Of a DNA stretch of 64,000 nucleotides, positions 37,097-48,325 are shown piece after piece. The notes beneath the pieces were generated by a model. The model was given only the letters and a program-made list of their open reading frames with translations. It had not been told where the DNA came from and ran no database searches. Position numbers and translations under genes: made by a program. This DNA is from Lactifluus volemus. Taxonomy: Eukaryota; Basidiomycota; Agaricomycetes; Russulales; Russulaceae. Each line of letters starts with the position of its first letter. The stretch's first letter is position 1. Location of the stretch: assembly GCA_022376515.1 (NCBI GenBank), contig WTXI01000001.1:186001-250000 (forward strand), read 5' to 3'.

Positions 37097-38242
37097 CGAG
37101 AGACGCGACCGGGACTATAACAGGTACAAATAAATATTTCACAATCAATCGATCGGATATTTCCATGGATCACATGCAAGTAAGCACTTTCTTAGAGAAG
37201 ACCCCTAAAGAAAGACAAGCATTGCGCTCATCCCCATCTGGGGATCTCGGATCAACTTTGAATCACAAAAAAGGGTTTAACCGTCATTTATGAATCTGTC
37301 AAAAGAAATCATCTTCGTCGTCCGAAAATTCACTTCACACAATCTGTACCCGTGCCTTGCATCTCCTAAGTTAGATGAATCGGAACATCTGGGCGCCAAG
37401 GTCGACCACCGCTTTGTCGACGGTCTGGATCAGTCTCACCATGCACTGTGTGTGTACCCCAGCGCCCCAATAACTATTGCCTTGTTGACGTCACTTGGGG
37501 CCGTCTCCAGGTGTTTACCGGCGTGCAAGTACGCTGGTGGGGGGCGACGGCGGAACGCCGAACGTTGCCGAAAGAGGTCTAATGCATATTGCCTTGCCTT
37601 GTTTGCGCACAGGGACCCAAAAAACACGACACTAAGTTGGGTGTCAGGCGCAAGACATTGCACGGCCGGCAACTGTGCCACAGACCCTGTGGTAAGCAGA
37701 ACCCCGTTGAGCGCCTATTGGTAGAGGGGGTAAAAGGGATTCCTGTATCGCCCCGGCGGAAAAATAGAGAGTGAATGAAAGAGGTATCTTCCCTCCGAGC
37801 TGAAGATAGCCAATGTTGTCAAGTTCATCTGACCAAAATAATGTTACACCACACTCGCTTCTTTCGCAAACGGTGATCGATTTTCACGAGCGCTTCAAGT
37901 TTTTGGCCACGAGATTGGAAATAGACCGAGATCCGGGTGATGGTGAAGGGGTCTGTTTATAACTTGAAAGTACCTACATAGAAAACACTATAATATTATT
38001 ATCAAGGATAAAGGGTAAGGGGAAAGAGAAGAAAAGGGAAAAACTGGGTCAGTGAAGAATTCGAGTTCCGCGAAGCCGCGCGGAGATCCATGATGGCGTC
38101 CGATCTCTCAGACTTTTTGGCCACCCCCATCCCGCCGTTCCCTCGCCATGCGTATATAGCTTCCAGCATCATTCTAGTCCTCAACATCCCTTCCTCGCTT
38201 TCGCGCTCTTTCTCTCGCTTTCTCTCTTTCTCTCTCTATCCT
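37097..38242. promoter_or_regulatory. divergent region, RSC-like / zinc-finger gene
   Basis: The RSC-like gene reads left and the zinc-finger gene reads right from here. The last 70 bp (38175-38242) are a CT-rich tract of TCTCTC and TTTCTC units just before the zinc-finger ATG, typical of fungal 5' UTR or core promoters. No gene is seen inside. Confidence 0.5.
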
Positions 38243-39454
38243 ATGGCGTCCAACTTCATTAATCAATATCCGCCCTCGGTGCCTGGACCATCATCAGGTG
38301 CCACTATAGCCAGCTGCTTCTCGGCGGGATCCCCCTCAACTCACCATCCCGCTGGTCACGAGTACACATCGTCCCTCCCCGAATTTATATTGAGCGATAT
38401 TCCTACAAACCCCGCCAGTCATGCTACTCAATATCAATGGCAGCTATCCATCCCAGACCCGACCACCGACCATGTCCCAAATTCCCACGTGCCCCAAGTC
38501 ACCGGCCCGTCGCATATAAGGCCCTTGTATTCATCCATGGCAACTCTCCAGGAGCAGCAGATCGTTCCTCCCGCCATGGCTATCCCGCCAATCAGGCCAC
38601 CGTCTCCCCCACAAAATGAAAATCCGTCTCCTTTGCATAAATCTGCTGGGCGATGTCGCAAAAGAGTTCATTCTTGCCCCATGTGCGAGAAAGCATTTGA
38701 CCGTCCCAGCACTCTGAAAAAGGTACGCCGCTTATCAACGTTTCAGCCTAGCTACACCGCCAATCTAACCTTGGGCGCCAGCACATGCTTGTCCACACTG
38801 GAGAGAAATGTAAGTTTTCCTCATAAGAAATTTCGTCTTCTGAGTTTGTGCCAATCTCCCAACCCCCCCCCCCCCAAACCGCCAGCTCACGTCTGCAAGA
38901 TCTGTAGCCGCCGCTTTAGTGTCGCATCGAATTTGAATCGACATGTCAAGCGATGTGAACACAGACCCGTAAACAACATGCACAATACGTCCACCAGCTC
39001 GGGGCCACCCCCCGATGCAGACACCGCTTCCGCGACATCCCATGCGGCTGGATCAGGTAGCGAAGGAAGCAGCACTGGAACGTTATCGGAATCAACTCTC
39101 TCTCCGCGTAGCTCCGCTCCTTCGCCGAAGCGCTCTTCTACTTCCGACACCAATTGCGAAGACGGTGTCCCTCGCCCGGCAAAGAAGCGTCCTCGCAGGG
39201 CACCGACACCCAGCATCTGGATCCCGATCAGCTTGCGGGGCTTTAACCTGACACCATCCCGCAAGTCTTGCCCCATCCCACTTTTACCGGTTCACCCTTC
39301 AAATTGGGATGGCGAGGAACGTGATTCGTTTTGCTCTGACGAACTGCCGCACAATCCATACCATCCTGACGGATGGCGAGGAAAGCTGCCCGGACCAGCG
39401 TGCCGGCCGATTCACACGGGGATGCTGGTACAGCGCATTCAGCTTTACTCCTGA
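38243..39454 (+). CDS. C2H2 zinc-finger transcription factor
   Basis: A probable DNA-binding regulator. The N-terminal 150 residues are Pro/Ser-rich (start MASNFINQYPPSVPGP). Two C2H2 fingers follow: HSCPMCEKAFDRPSTLKK joined by an intron (GTACGC..GCGCCAG) to HMLVHTGEK, then, after a second intron (GTAAGT..CCGCCAG), SHVCKICSRRFSVASNLNRH ending VKRC. The TGEK-type linker between fingers is intact. The second intron contains a run of 13 C. The C-terminus is Ser/Thr-rich with a basic patch (PAKKRPRRAP), a possible nuclear localisation signal, and ends LVQRIQLYS. An upstream in-frame ATG at 38090 would add a low-complexity segment encoded by the CT tract and is unlikely. The target genes are unknown. 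Confidence 0.85.
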   Translation: MASNFINQYPPSVPGPSSGATIASCFSAGSPSTHHPAGHEYTSSLPEFILSDIPTNPASHATQYQWQLSIPDPTTDHVPNSHVPQVTGPSHIRPLYSSMATLQEQQIVPPAMAIPPIRPPSPPQNENPSPLHKSAGRCRKRVHSCPMCEKAFDRPSTLKKVRRLSTFQPSYTANLTLGASTCLSTLERNVSFPHKKFRLLSLCQSPNPPPPKPPAHVCKICSRRFSVASNLNRHVKRCEHRPVNNMHNTSTSSGPPPDADTASATSHAAGSGSEGSSTGTLSESTLSPRSSAPSPKRSSTSDTNCEDGVPRPAKKRPRRAPTPSIWIPISLRGFNLTPSRKSCPIPLLPVHPSNWDGEERDSFCSDELPHNPYHPDGWRGKLPGPACRPIHTGMLVQRIQLYS

Positions 39455-42400
39455 CAGTTTTTTTTTCTTTTCTTTTTGTTCTTTTTCCCCCTGTCTCACT
39501 TTGATTTACGATGTACTAATGTGATTCCCCTTCCTCTTCCACCTCCGCTGTATGTTCGACTTCTTGCCATCTCTTGGTTGTTTGTCTAGCTTTCCATCGT
39601 CCAGTCCCAGTCCATCACTACCGTCAATTGCTTCCAGGCTGTTGTTTCCGCCTGCGTTGACTGCTATCACCGAACATGTTTAGTACCCTGTTGTAGCGCC
39701 AACACAATATACACGATCAGAAACGTTGGTTACGAATCTCCGAATTCGATGCGGGCGTCGTCGCTGTCATGTCCGGCATACAGTTTGACTTGATCCCGCG
39801 GTCCAAGACGGCATTTCCTCGTATCACGGTCTCTGGTTATATATTTATACGCAGGGGCATATCTGGATGGGACCGTTGAGTTTTTCGAGCGAAATCCGGG
39901 TCAGTTTAATCCCGGACATGATTTCAGGGGAATCAAGAAGCGAGCGAAAATAGTGAGCGAAGCCCTGAGATGATTACTGTATTCCGAAAAAGGAGACGCA
40001 ACATCTATATTGACACGTTGAACGAACGACGGCTGGGCTTGGCCAACTCCTAGTCGGCCAGGACTAAAAATCTCCTAATCGAGTTGGTAACGGCGGATCA
40101 CCAAAGCTCCTCGGGGACAAAAGGTAATACGATGTCCCGCTGAGAAGAGCAGAGGTAGAGTAGCCTACTTGCTACGGGAAAGGGTTGGTTGTTCGCTATC
40201 GATTAATTACGACACGAACATTTTGCAATTACAGTATTTTTTTTTCGTTATTTTTTTTTTTTACCAAGATCGTTCACGTTTGGAGGTATCTCCGTAATTA
40301 AAGCGGCCTAACGGACCAAACCCTCTAACCCTTCCTTCCTTCTGGATGCAGCAGCCTGCAGAACCTTGCTCCGCAGCTTCCTTTGCCCATCCCTAGGTCC
40401 AAGACTCTTCGTTGGAATCGCTGTGGGCTTTAGCCCATCCGTGTCTGGACCGGGCGTCTGGTCGTGATCTCTCTTTCTTATTTACACTTCAGGCTAGTTC
40501 CGGAAACTTTTCAGTGATGGCGGCGCCGTAAACAAATGGGGCTCGAGATGTTGCTCTCTGGTCATGCCAGTGATGCGTGATGGTCAGCCCCCCCCCCCCC
40601 CCCAGAGGGGAAAGTCCTCGATGAGGAGAGGCCCATGTATTTTTGTTCCTTTTTCAAACTCGATGGTTCTTGCCCCCCCCCTGGGCTTGTCCCTCCTTGG
40701 AAAAGAACTCCCGATTGTCCACCACGCAAGGAGGGCAAGAAATAAAATAGGTAGGGACGTATAACAACTATCATTACGGCAACGATGCGTGGCTTGGTCC
40801 CCACCGCCCTTTTGCGCGGATGGCACCACCATACGCGATATTTTTGCTAGCGAAGTCCGTGGGCCGAAGATCGTCATCCATCATCTAACGTACAGTACCT
40901 TTTCGTTCTTTTCGACTTGGGAATTCCAAATGCGCGGCTCCGTCGAGACCCCCCCCTCCCCCTGATTGGGTCTTATGGCATGGGTTTCCCTCCTTACTTG
41001 CTAGATCACGCTTCCGCTTCCCCCTTAAGTAGTAACGAAATGTGTTGCCATAAACCCTAGTAGATTCCTATCCCGTGTAGTAGGTTCCTCAGTCCCGCAC
41101 AGAAGACGCCACCACGAAACGCTGTCAAACGAAAACACGGTCCTGAACGATCTTCGTTCGATTCATTGAAAGCTCCTGGTCCTCCATGCAAGGCTGGGGA
41201 GCCCCTGGTGGAGGATTGTTCCTGCCTAGAAGGCAACACCACTGACACCACACCTCTCCATCTTTCTTTCTCTTGCATACGGCTTAATTGCATCTCTTCT
41301 GTCGTCGGGATGAATGAGCATCTCCGCCGAGGCATCAATACTACCAATTGTTGGAGTCAGGAATGAAAGATGTGACTTGGCCCACTACCCACGATTGACG
41401 TGCAACCCCAGCCCTTGGTGGTTATGCATGTGACTGCCACTGAATCGGCACACGCGCGTGTTTTTTTCTTGGAGGTTACCATACTGATGGGCCATCAGCA
41501 TTGCGTGAGCGTAATTCTTTTTTTTTTTTCCCCGTACTGGCTGAAGAGTAAAATTCCACGGTTAATGTCGCCGATGACTTCAATCTTCCAAATCTCGGAA
41601 AAAGTCACAAAAGGTGTATACGCCCGGTATACAAAGGTCGGGGCGTCGGCAAAGGGATATTTCATGGTGTGCCCCCGGAAGGAACAAGATCCAAGGTCAT
41701 GTCGGCAACGGATACCATTCTTGTCTCTCTTCCACGCAAATCAAATCAAAAAACACGATGTTGCTAGACTTTTGCAAAGCCACTTGATGCAGACCACCGA
41801 TGACACGTATCGGTCCTGTACTCTCCGAAATACTACTGTGACTAGGGCTTACCGAAATGGGAGCTTCCTCCCTCCGAGTCCAAGGGTAGGTCCTCCCGCA
41901 CAAGCGGACGCTTTAAACGGCCTGCAACAAATCGAGGGCGGATCAGCAAATTCGTACCTAAAGATGGAGCGGTTCCCCTCAGCGACGAAGAACGCCATGC
42001 GGGTGACTTGCTGTATCGGGGCTGAGACCTAGGGGATTGGCACATGCGCAGAGTTTCGCGGACAGTTTGGGTCATTTTAGGCCGTAAAAAATGTGGTCGC
42101 GGTCAGGAAATAGAAACCTGATGGTAGAACTTTCAAGAGCTCGGAAATTGCCTTGCAGATGAGGCCGAGGTCGGTCATAGGCATTTAATATCCCGGACGC
42201 GGATTTATCCCGATCAACTTGGTATTGGTGGGGTCGTGGCCAGGGCTGAGGCTGCAGCGGCTCACCGCACGACACCCTTCCAGGAGTGTGGAGCTTTTCG
42301 GAAATGACGGGAAAGAGATCGCTCCGAGTCATTTCTTCTTTGAGTTTCACAAATCCCCCCGCAGCTGATCCCCTGCTGCTCTTGATTGTTGCTATGACGC

Positions 42401-42541
42401 AGTTTTTTCGAGTAAGATGAATGACTAAGTGGATGGGATTTGCTTTTGGAATAAAAGAGACCCAAATGTGACACATGGGTACCGAGCGATCTTCGTCACT
42501 TCCTTCTTCCTCAGGCTCTTCCCCCTCCCATTGCATCACCG
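39455..42541. other. 3.1-kb gene-poor stretch with long C runs
   Basis: No convincing gene is seen. The stretch has a 16-C run at 40588-40603, a 9-C run near 40673, a C/T run near 40951, and T runs at 40240-40262 and 41520-41530. The two longest open frames (41400-42032, +, and 42072-42548, -) lack domains and look like chance. It ends at the promoter of the aldo/keto reductase gene. Confidence 0.5.
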
Positions 42542-44232
42542 ATGACATCTGTTCGAGTCCCCGCGATCTATGTGGGCGCTTCCATCTTAGATTGCTTGCC
42601 CATCCATGTTAATTCGTGAACCAAACGCACACACCGTTTTGTTTTGTTTTTTTCGCAGGGTGCCGCAACGTTTGGGACGAACGGACGCTTTGCCAAAATC
42701 GGCGATCCAATTGAGGCGCAGAAGTACGTCGACCTTCTCGTTAACTACGGCTACGGTGCCCTCGACGCCTCTCGTGCTTATGGAGCTGGAACAACCGAAG
42801 AGGTCAGCGATTTACTACTATGCTGCGTGTTATAACGCAAAAGATCGTCGTCCTCAAAACGAAGACTTTTTTTTTTATCGCAAACGTTTTGGCTAGGTCA
42901 TTTCCAAGCTGGATCTCAAGGGCGTCTCTGTCGATACAAAGTTCGCTTGTCTCGAATCTTGCCGTATCAGGTTTTTTTTCTTAAGCCAGATCTTTTTCTT
43001 TTTTTTTCTGTCATCGTTCGCAGGATCTTTCCTGTCAAACCTGGTGATCACTCTGCTGCCGTCTCAAAGAGCTTGTACAGGACTCTGTGACGGCATTGAA
43101 CGGGGTCAAAATCAGAACTCTGTATCTTCACAAGCCGGATCGTTCTGTCCCTTTCGAGGAGACGGTAAGTGCGATTGATGAGCTTCATAAGCAAGGTATC
43201 TTGTGCGTCCCCCCTTCAATAATATGTTGTGGTATCGGTTTAAAAAAAGTCGAATTGAGTAGTGAACACTTTGGGTTGAGCAACTACCTATCTTGGGAGG
43301 TACAAAAACCCCATACATCCCCTCAATCGAGCTTCCCTGCGATCTCGTGCTCAGCGCTCATCGTTTGACAGGTCTCAGAGATCGTCACGATCTGCAAACT
43401 GAAGGGTTACGTCGCTCCCACGGTATACCAAGGGATCTACAACTTTATCGATCGGGTCAACGAAGCCGAGTGCGTTCAACTCTCTCTTGCGTTAAGCCGA
43501 CGCCGCCGACGCCGCCTCCCGCGGCAGGGCAGGCTAGAGGCAGATTCAGAGACAACTACTGACATGACACACGCGTTCTTGACAAAAAGGCTCTTTCCTT
43601 GCCTCAGACGTTTCAACATTCGCTTCGCAGCTTTCTCCCCTCTAGCGTAAGTGAAACCAATCTCCACGTAATAAAAAAAAAACGATCCAAACGATCAACC
43701 CCCGGCGGATAGCGGTGGCCTCCTCGCCGGGCACTTTACAGACCAGACCGTCTTGGACGCCAACCCTCGCTTCAACCCGGAGCACGGCATCCCCTGGTAT
43801 CGATCCAGATATGCACATGCACCGGCCGTATTGCAACGCCTTCAAACTTTCTTGGTACAAACAATCTCCCCTCTCTCTCTCTTTGGTTTTTACCCACTTT
43901 TTAATTTCTACACCCTTGGGTAGACACCGCACGAATTAACAATGCGTGAAGTAGCCGTGCGTTGGCTCGTGCACCATAGCCAGATGCGTCCGGATGACCT
44001 CGGTATCGTGTACGGTGCCAGCAAACTCTCCCAGCTAGAGGAGGCTCTAACCAATCAGTTGAGGACTTTTTTTTTTTTCGCGCCCCCTCTTTTTCTGTGA
44101 GGTGCAACGATTTACAGATTTTTTTTTCTTGTTCTCCACAGTGCCAAGGGACCACTTCCCGAAGATATTGTCGCCGCTGTGGACAGTGCGTGGCTAGAGC
44201 TCAAGCCCTATCTACCACTCTATAACATGTAA
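42542..44232 (+). CDS. aldo/keto reductase, AKR7-like, apparent frame break
   Basis: An NADPH-dependent reductase related to aflatoxin-aldehyde reductases. Exon 1 encodes MTSVRVPAIY. An intron (GTGGGC..TTTCGCAG) leads to GAATFGTNGRFAKIGDPIEA. Catalytic residues are Tyr in LDASRAYGAG (Asp also present), Lys in VDTKFACLE and His in LYLHKPDRSVPF. Later exons give VELSSEHFGLSNYLSWEV, VSEIVTICKLKGYVAPTVYQ, FNIRFAAFSPLA, GGLLAGHFTDQTVLDANPRF and REVAVRWLVHHSQM, ending YLPLYNM and TAA at 44230-44232. At least seven introns are inferred, several with long T runs. Between VKPGDHSAAV and LKELVQDSVTAL one base is missing (43047-43065). The substrate cannot be predicted. It converges with the GH-like gene, 201 bp away. 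Confidence 0.88.
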
Positions 44233-44433
44233 TAATGAGGATGCCTTCTCTGCTTTCTGTTTGAGTGACGAGTATATTGATTACAGTACGGTATCTATTT
44301 ATACATGCACGTTCGTATACAGTCATGACCCGATCACCCGAGAACTACACTACACCCTCTGATTTCCGTAAGCCCCACTCACTTCCCTTGCGTAAACTTG
44401 TTCAAAACCTTGCTTCCCGCTGCGTGCCAAACA

Positions 44434-47335
44434 TTATGAGTACGTCCGCCACGAGAACACGGAAATTAATCGAGACGAACCTGCGGAAACACTGCCTAGC
44501 CCACGCTGGATGATACCCCCCTCCTTCCGTTTCGTGTCAGCCCCCGAAGGCGACGTACTCCGGCTCCGATTATGTGTCGGCGACGGCGGCGGCGGAAGGA
44601 AATCGCCAGGGCGCGGGGAGGGGGACTTTGAAATGGGGGAATGGGGAGGGCGGGTACTGTCGAGGGGCGAGTGCAGTGTTTGCGACGTTCTTCCGGATCG
44701 GGCATTGCTTGGGCCTAATAATACGTTCGTTAGTACCCAGCCAAAGTCGCCATATGAGGCGCGGCTCCGGGACTCACGCGACTGCAAAGGGGGTGGCCCC
44801 GGATGATGCAGAGCCTGCGGCGTTGAAAAGCTATAGTCGCCCAGTCCCACCGGACGCATGGTCTCGGGAAAGGCGATCGGTTGATTATACCCACCAGGAT
44901 AGCCATATGGAACTTGACCGTGTGGAGCAGGAAAATGTGCCGGGGGTGACGGTTGAGGCTGATTCCAGTCTTGATGTGGCCAAGCGGCGGGGTGCGGGGC
45001 AGGCTGAGAGGGCCACGGGCTCCCAGACTGGGGTGGTGGGGAGAAGCTCGGCATCGGGAATTGCATAGTAGGGACGATATACGAGCTCAGGCCCGTTGAA
45101 TCATGTGTTTGATGTTGCGAGGGTGCTTGTGGCGCAGTCATTTGCTGTCCAGGAAATAATGTTACCAGCTGAGTCGTTGAAAGATGGGGTGACGCAGTTG
45201 GTCTGTGACGTACCGTAGGGTGAGGTCTATGTTCGAGCACAACAGGTGTCTGAGGGACAGAGTTGGCCACCGATGTCGGGCGAGACCTGAAGGGGATCGG
45301 GGGAGGTGCAGTGGCAATGGGTTGCGAGTTAGGCCGTGGGGGGAGAGGGGGACGAAGTCGCGAGTCCTGTTGAGCTAGGTCTGGACGCGTCGAGATCGGT
45401 GTTTCTGGCCCGTGTGAAGTTGCAGCCTGCCCACGCATATTTCCATGCACCTCGGGCGAGTAAGGCGGTGGTGGTGGCTCTTCCTGAGCCTTGGCTTGTC
45501 CTGAGGTCCTCAACCAATCCTCGTACGACTGTCCTTGTCCGCTTGGACCCCCACTGCTGCTCCCGCTAGCGAGCATGGATTGCGGGGCTTCATACTTGGG
45601 ATGCGTGTTCGGCCAATCGAGCAGTTCCTTCTCTGGGAATCGATCCTCGAGGAAACGCTCGTCCTTGACCAGCTCTGATCCATAGCCCGCAATCCGCATG
45701 TACCAATCCGACGGTACGTCGTACCCATCCACATCATATGCGATAAGCGTGAATTTTCGTTCCTGATCCTCAGGGAGGTCGACAGTTTTCGTAATGGCGG
45801 GCAGAAATTGTGTGCCTTCGTCATATTCATCCCACATTGCGCCGTACATGATATGCGCCCCCCATTTGCGAGCATTGTATATCTGTCTCCACAGAAAACG
45901 CCCACCTTCACGTCGTGCGGCATTCCGCGTCCACTGCCCATTGGAGGTGTTGAAGCCCTTTGTATGGTCATCAATACTGCCAGTGGCTCAGCCAAAGAGA
46001 CACGACGTACTGAACCGCCCGGATGAACCACAGGCATGTAATCCACACGCCTTCCGTGATCCATTCCCCATCTGGCGATAAACCTGACATCACCTTGAAT
46101 ACGGTCTTCGGCAAACGCATCTGCGCTACCCTGGTCTGAATATCGCCCTACCGTCCAAGGCGAAAGGGCATCGAACGATTGCATCCAAGCGGCGACGAAT
46201 TCCGGATTTCTGTCTGCATCTGAATCAGAGGTACGCCAGTGCGCTGGAGTGCCTGCCACGAGGTATGCACCGCCAGGGGTTGAATTCCTAAAGAAAGAGG
46301 TCAACGCGCGCATTTGGTCGGGTGTGTGTTTGCTGTCGTTGAATCCGAAACCTTGAAGGAACGACGTGATTGAGTCAATGACCCGCAACAGTATCGAGAT
46401 GTCTGCGCACCCCAGATGGCGATCACGGGCTTTCCATCCTCTCGAAGATAGTTGGGGCTATTCAATACCCGTTTCTCTTGCAGCAGATGGTACCAGTCTG
46501 CTTCGATGATCTCTTGAAGACGCCCGGGATCGACACCAGAAATGTCGTACCTGATCAAAGGGGTCACTTTAGGGTGTCCAGATAGCAGGAATCGAGGTAT
46601 ATGCTCACATAATAGCATAAACTCGACCTTCTCTTTCGGCCGCCCTTTGAACATTGTCGCCGACCTCATCACGGATACGTCTATTTCCGTCGTTTCCACC
46701 GCCGGCCACATCACATAAGCCAACAAAGCGCTGAAGAAAGACACCATCGACGCCATTTTGAGCCATCCAATGGAAATGCCTTGAAGACATGATCAGTTCG
46801 GCACGTGTACTCTGCTTCTAGGGTATGGGTATCCCAACCTTTGGACTGTCTTGGGATGACGTGAAGAGAACAGATGAGCTTGTTTACCATTCTTGTGCTT
46901 GAACCCTGGGGCATCAAAGAGTTCTTCTTGAGCATACTGTGACGTATCGGGCCAGTAGTCGATATTTGGGGACCCGCCATCAGGGACTGGGTAAGTGAAC
47001 CAGTGTATCCAACCGTGATGACCTAGATGATCGTGTCGGGTCAAGGGGGTTGAACGGGAGCGAACAGTGTGTGGACATACCTGGCCCAACGGGTTCGCCA
47101 TCGCCGTGACAATAGAACCTAGATGGTGAATTGGAGAAAAGGGGTTGATAAATTAGGATAGACTACCCACCACCCTTGGTACCCTACCAGAAACTTGTTC
47201 TTGATCGTCGTTGGGTTGGCACTGGAGGAGGGAATCAGGATCGTATACGAGGGCAAATACTACTTTCTGGCATACCGTTTAAAGTGGTTGTCGACAGAGA
47301 GTGCCAAGTTGATTATCTGACTCATATTGTAGGCG
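44434..47335 (-). CDS. glycoside-hydrolase-like protein with PPPY-containing tail
   Basis: The catalytic half resembles fungal proteins annotated as xylosidase/arabinosidase (GH99-like TIM barrel). The start MSQIINLALSVDNHFKR (47335) joins by introns to FLVGYQGW, FYCHGDGEPVGP and GHHGWIHWFTYPVPDGG. Then follow HWMAQNGVDGVFLQRF, REGRVYAIMYDISGVDP, DGKPVIAIWGFGFND, GTPAHWR, DALSPWTVGRYS, VDYMPVVHPGGS/GFNTSN, GGRFLWRQIYNARK and MYGAMWDEYDEGTQF, all in order and in frame. There is no signal peptide, so the protein is probably intracellular. After about 450 residues a 370-residue Pro/Ser-rich tail follows, with EEPPPPPYSPE (a PPxY motif, the classic WW-domain ligand) and repeated PPLPPRP (SH3-ligand type). 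The substrate is unknown. The catalytic part is confident at family level only. Confidence 0.8.
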
Positions 47336-47477
47336 AGTGATACATGAAGTTAAAAGCAAGGTAGGACTTTTAAGCCTGGTTCAAGGGTATGCTGACAGTG
47401 CCAAGCGCGCGCATATAATCGGCGACCGATGAGGTAAGAGGACACCGTTAGTTGGGTTTCCTCCTGCTCTACTCGTT
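47336..47477. promoter_or_regulatory. 142-bp shared divergent promoter
   Basis: The start codons of the GH-like gene (-) and the uridine-kinase-like gene (+) are only 142 bp apart, so both 5' UTRs and core promoters lie here. A TATAAT-like element (GCATATAATC, about 47410) sits 60-70 bp before the plus-strand ATG. Co-regulation is inferred, not shown. Confidence 0.6.
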
Positions 47478-48325
47478 ATGGAACCAATCGCCCAAGAGCT
47501 CGCTCAAACTCTCCTAGAACGACTCTCCGAGTGAGTTTTTCATCTCACTTGAGTTCGGGACCTTTTTTTCAATAAATACTTCTAGTATTCCCTCTAATTC
47601 CCGCCTATTAGTCGGTGTTGCTGGGGTGCCAGGCTCTGGTAAATCCACGGTGGCAGTGCTCGTGGTCGAAAAAACAAACCAGTTGCTCGACGAGTCACGT
47701 TCCTCATCCCAGCAGCCTCGCTCGAAGACCCCGAGCCCAAGAGCCATCCTCGTTGGCCAAGATGGTTGGCACCTGACTCGAGCCCAACTCGACGCCATGC
47801 CAGATCCCCAACTCGCCCATGACAGGCGGGGTGCTCATTGGACCTTTGATGGCCAAGGCTATGTCTCATTTATATCTCGGCTTCGGGAACCAATATCCAA
47901 TACGACTATTATTACTGCCCCATCCTTCGATCATGCTCTTAAGGATCCTTGTCCGGACGATATTACCATTCTTCCCGAACACAGGATCGTAATTATAGAA
48001 GGTCTATACGCATTCCTCTCCATTCCTCCATGGAGGGAAGCAGGGAAGCTTCTGGACGAGAGATGGCTCGTAGAAATAGACCAGACCGTAGCAGCCGATA
48101 GGGTCGTGAAACGCCACGTGGCGACTGGTGTCACCAAAGATTTGGAGGAAGCCCAACAGCGGGCCGCGGAAAACGATACCCCGAGTTTGTTTCTCCACCA
48201 AGCGGTTGCGAATTCAATCACTAATTCCAATCCCATATTCAGATGGTCTATTCTTGTTAAATAACTCGTTGGAGCCGACCCGCACTATCCAGAGCATCGA
48301 TGACCCGAATAGCGACTCGTTCTAA
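47478..48325 (+). CDS. uridine kinase / phosphoribulokinase-family P-loop kinase
   Basis: Phosphorylates a nucleoside or small metabolite. The exact substrate is unclear. Exon 1 reads MEPIAQELAQTLLERLSD. An intron of about 55 bp (GTGAGT..TTCTAG) leads to SRLLVGVAGVPGSGKSTVAV, with Walker A GVPGSGKST. Then come VGQDGWHLTRAQLDAMPDP, the lid/base region AHDRRGAHWTFDG, PSFDHALKDP, and the strand RIVIIEGLYAFL followed by DERWLVEIDQTVAADRVVKR. The last intron (GTTTGT..ATTCAG) replaces an apparent early end with NGLFLLNNSLEPTRTIQSID and a stop at 48325. The GA-rich DGFH-like segment (DGWHL) is typical of fungal proteins near yeast YFH7 and bacterial PanK/udk relatives. The length of about 245 residues is normal. 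Confidence 0.85.

Noticed and set aside
41400..42032. 210-residue plus-strand frame
   Set aside because: No domain, no splice partners, and it crosses T runs. Probably a chance open frame.
42072..42548. 158-residue minus-strand frame starting MSSVMQWEGEEPEEEG
   Set aside because: It overlaps the start of the aldo/keto reductase, has no domain, and the composition looks like chance.
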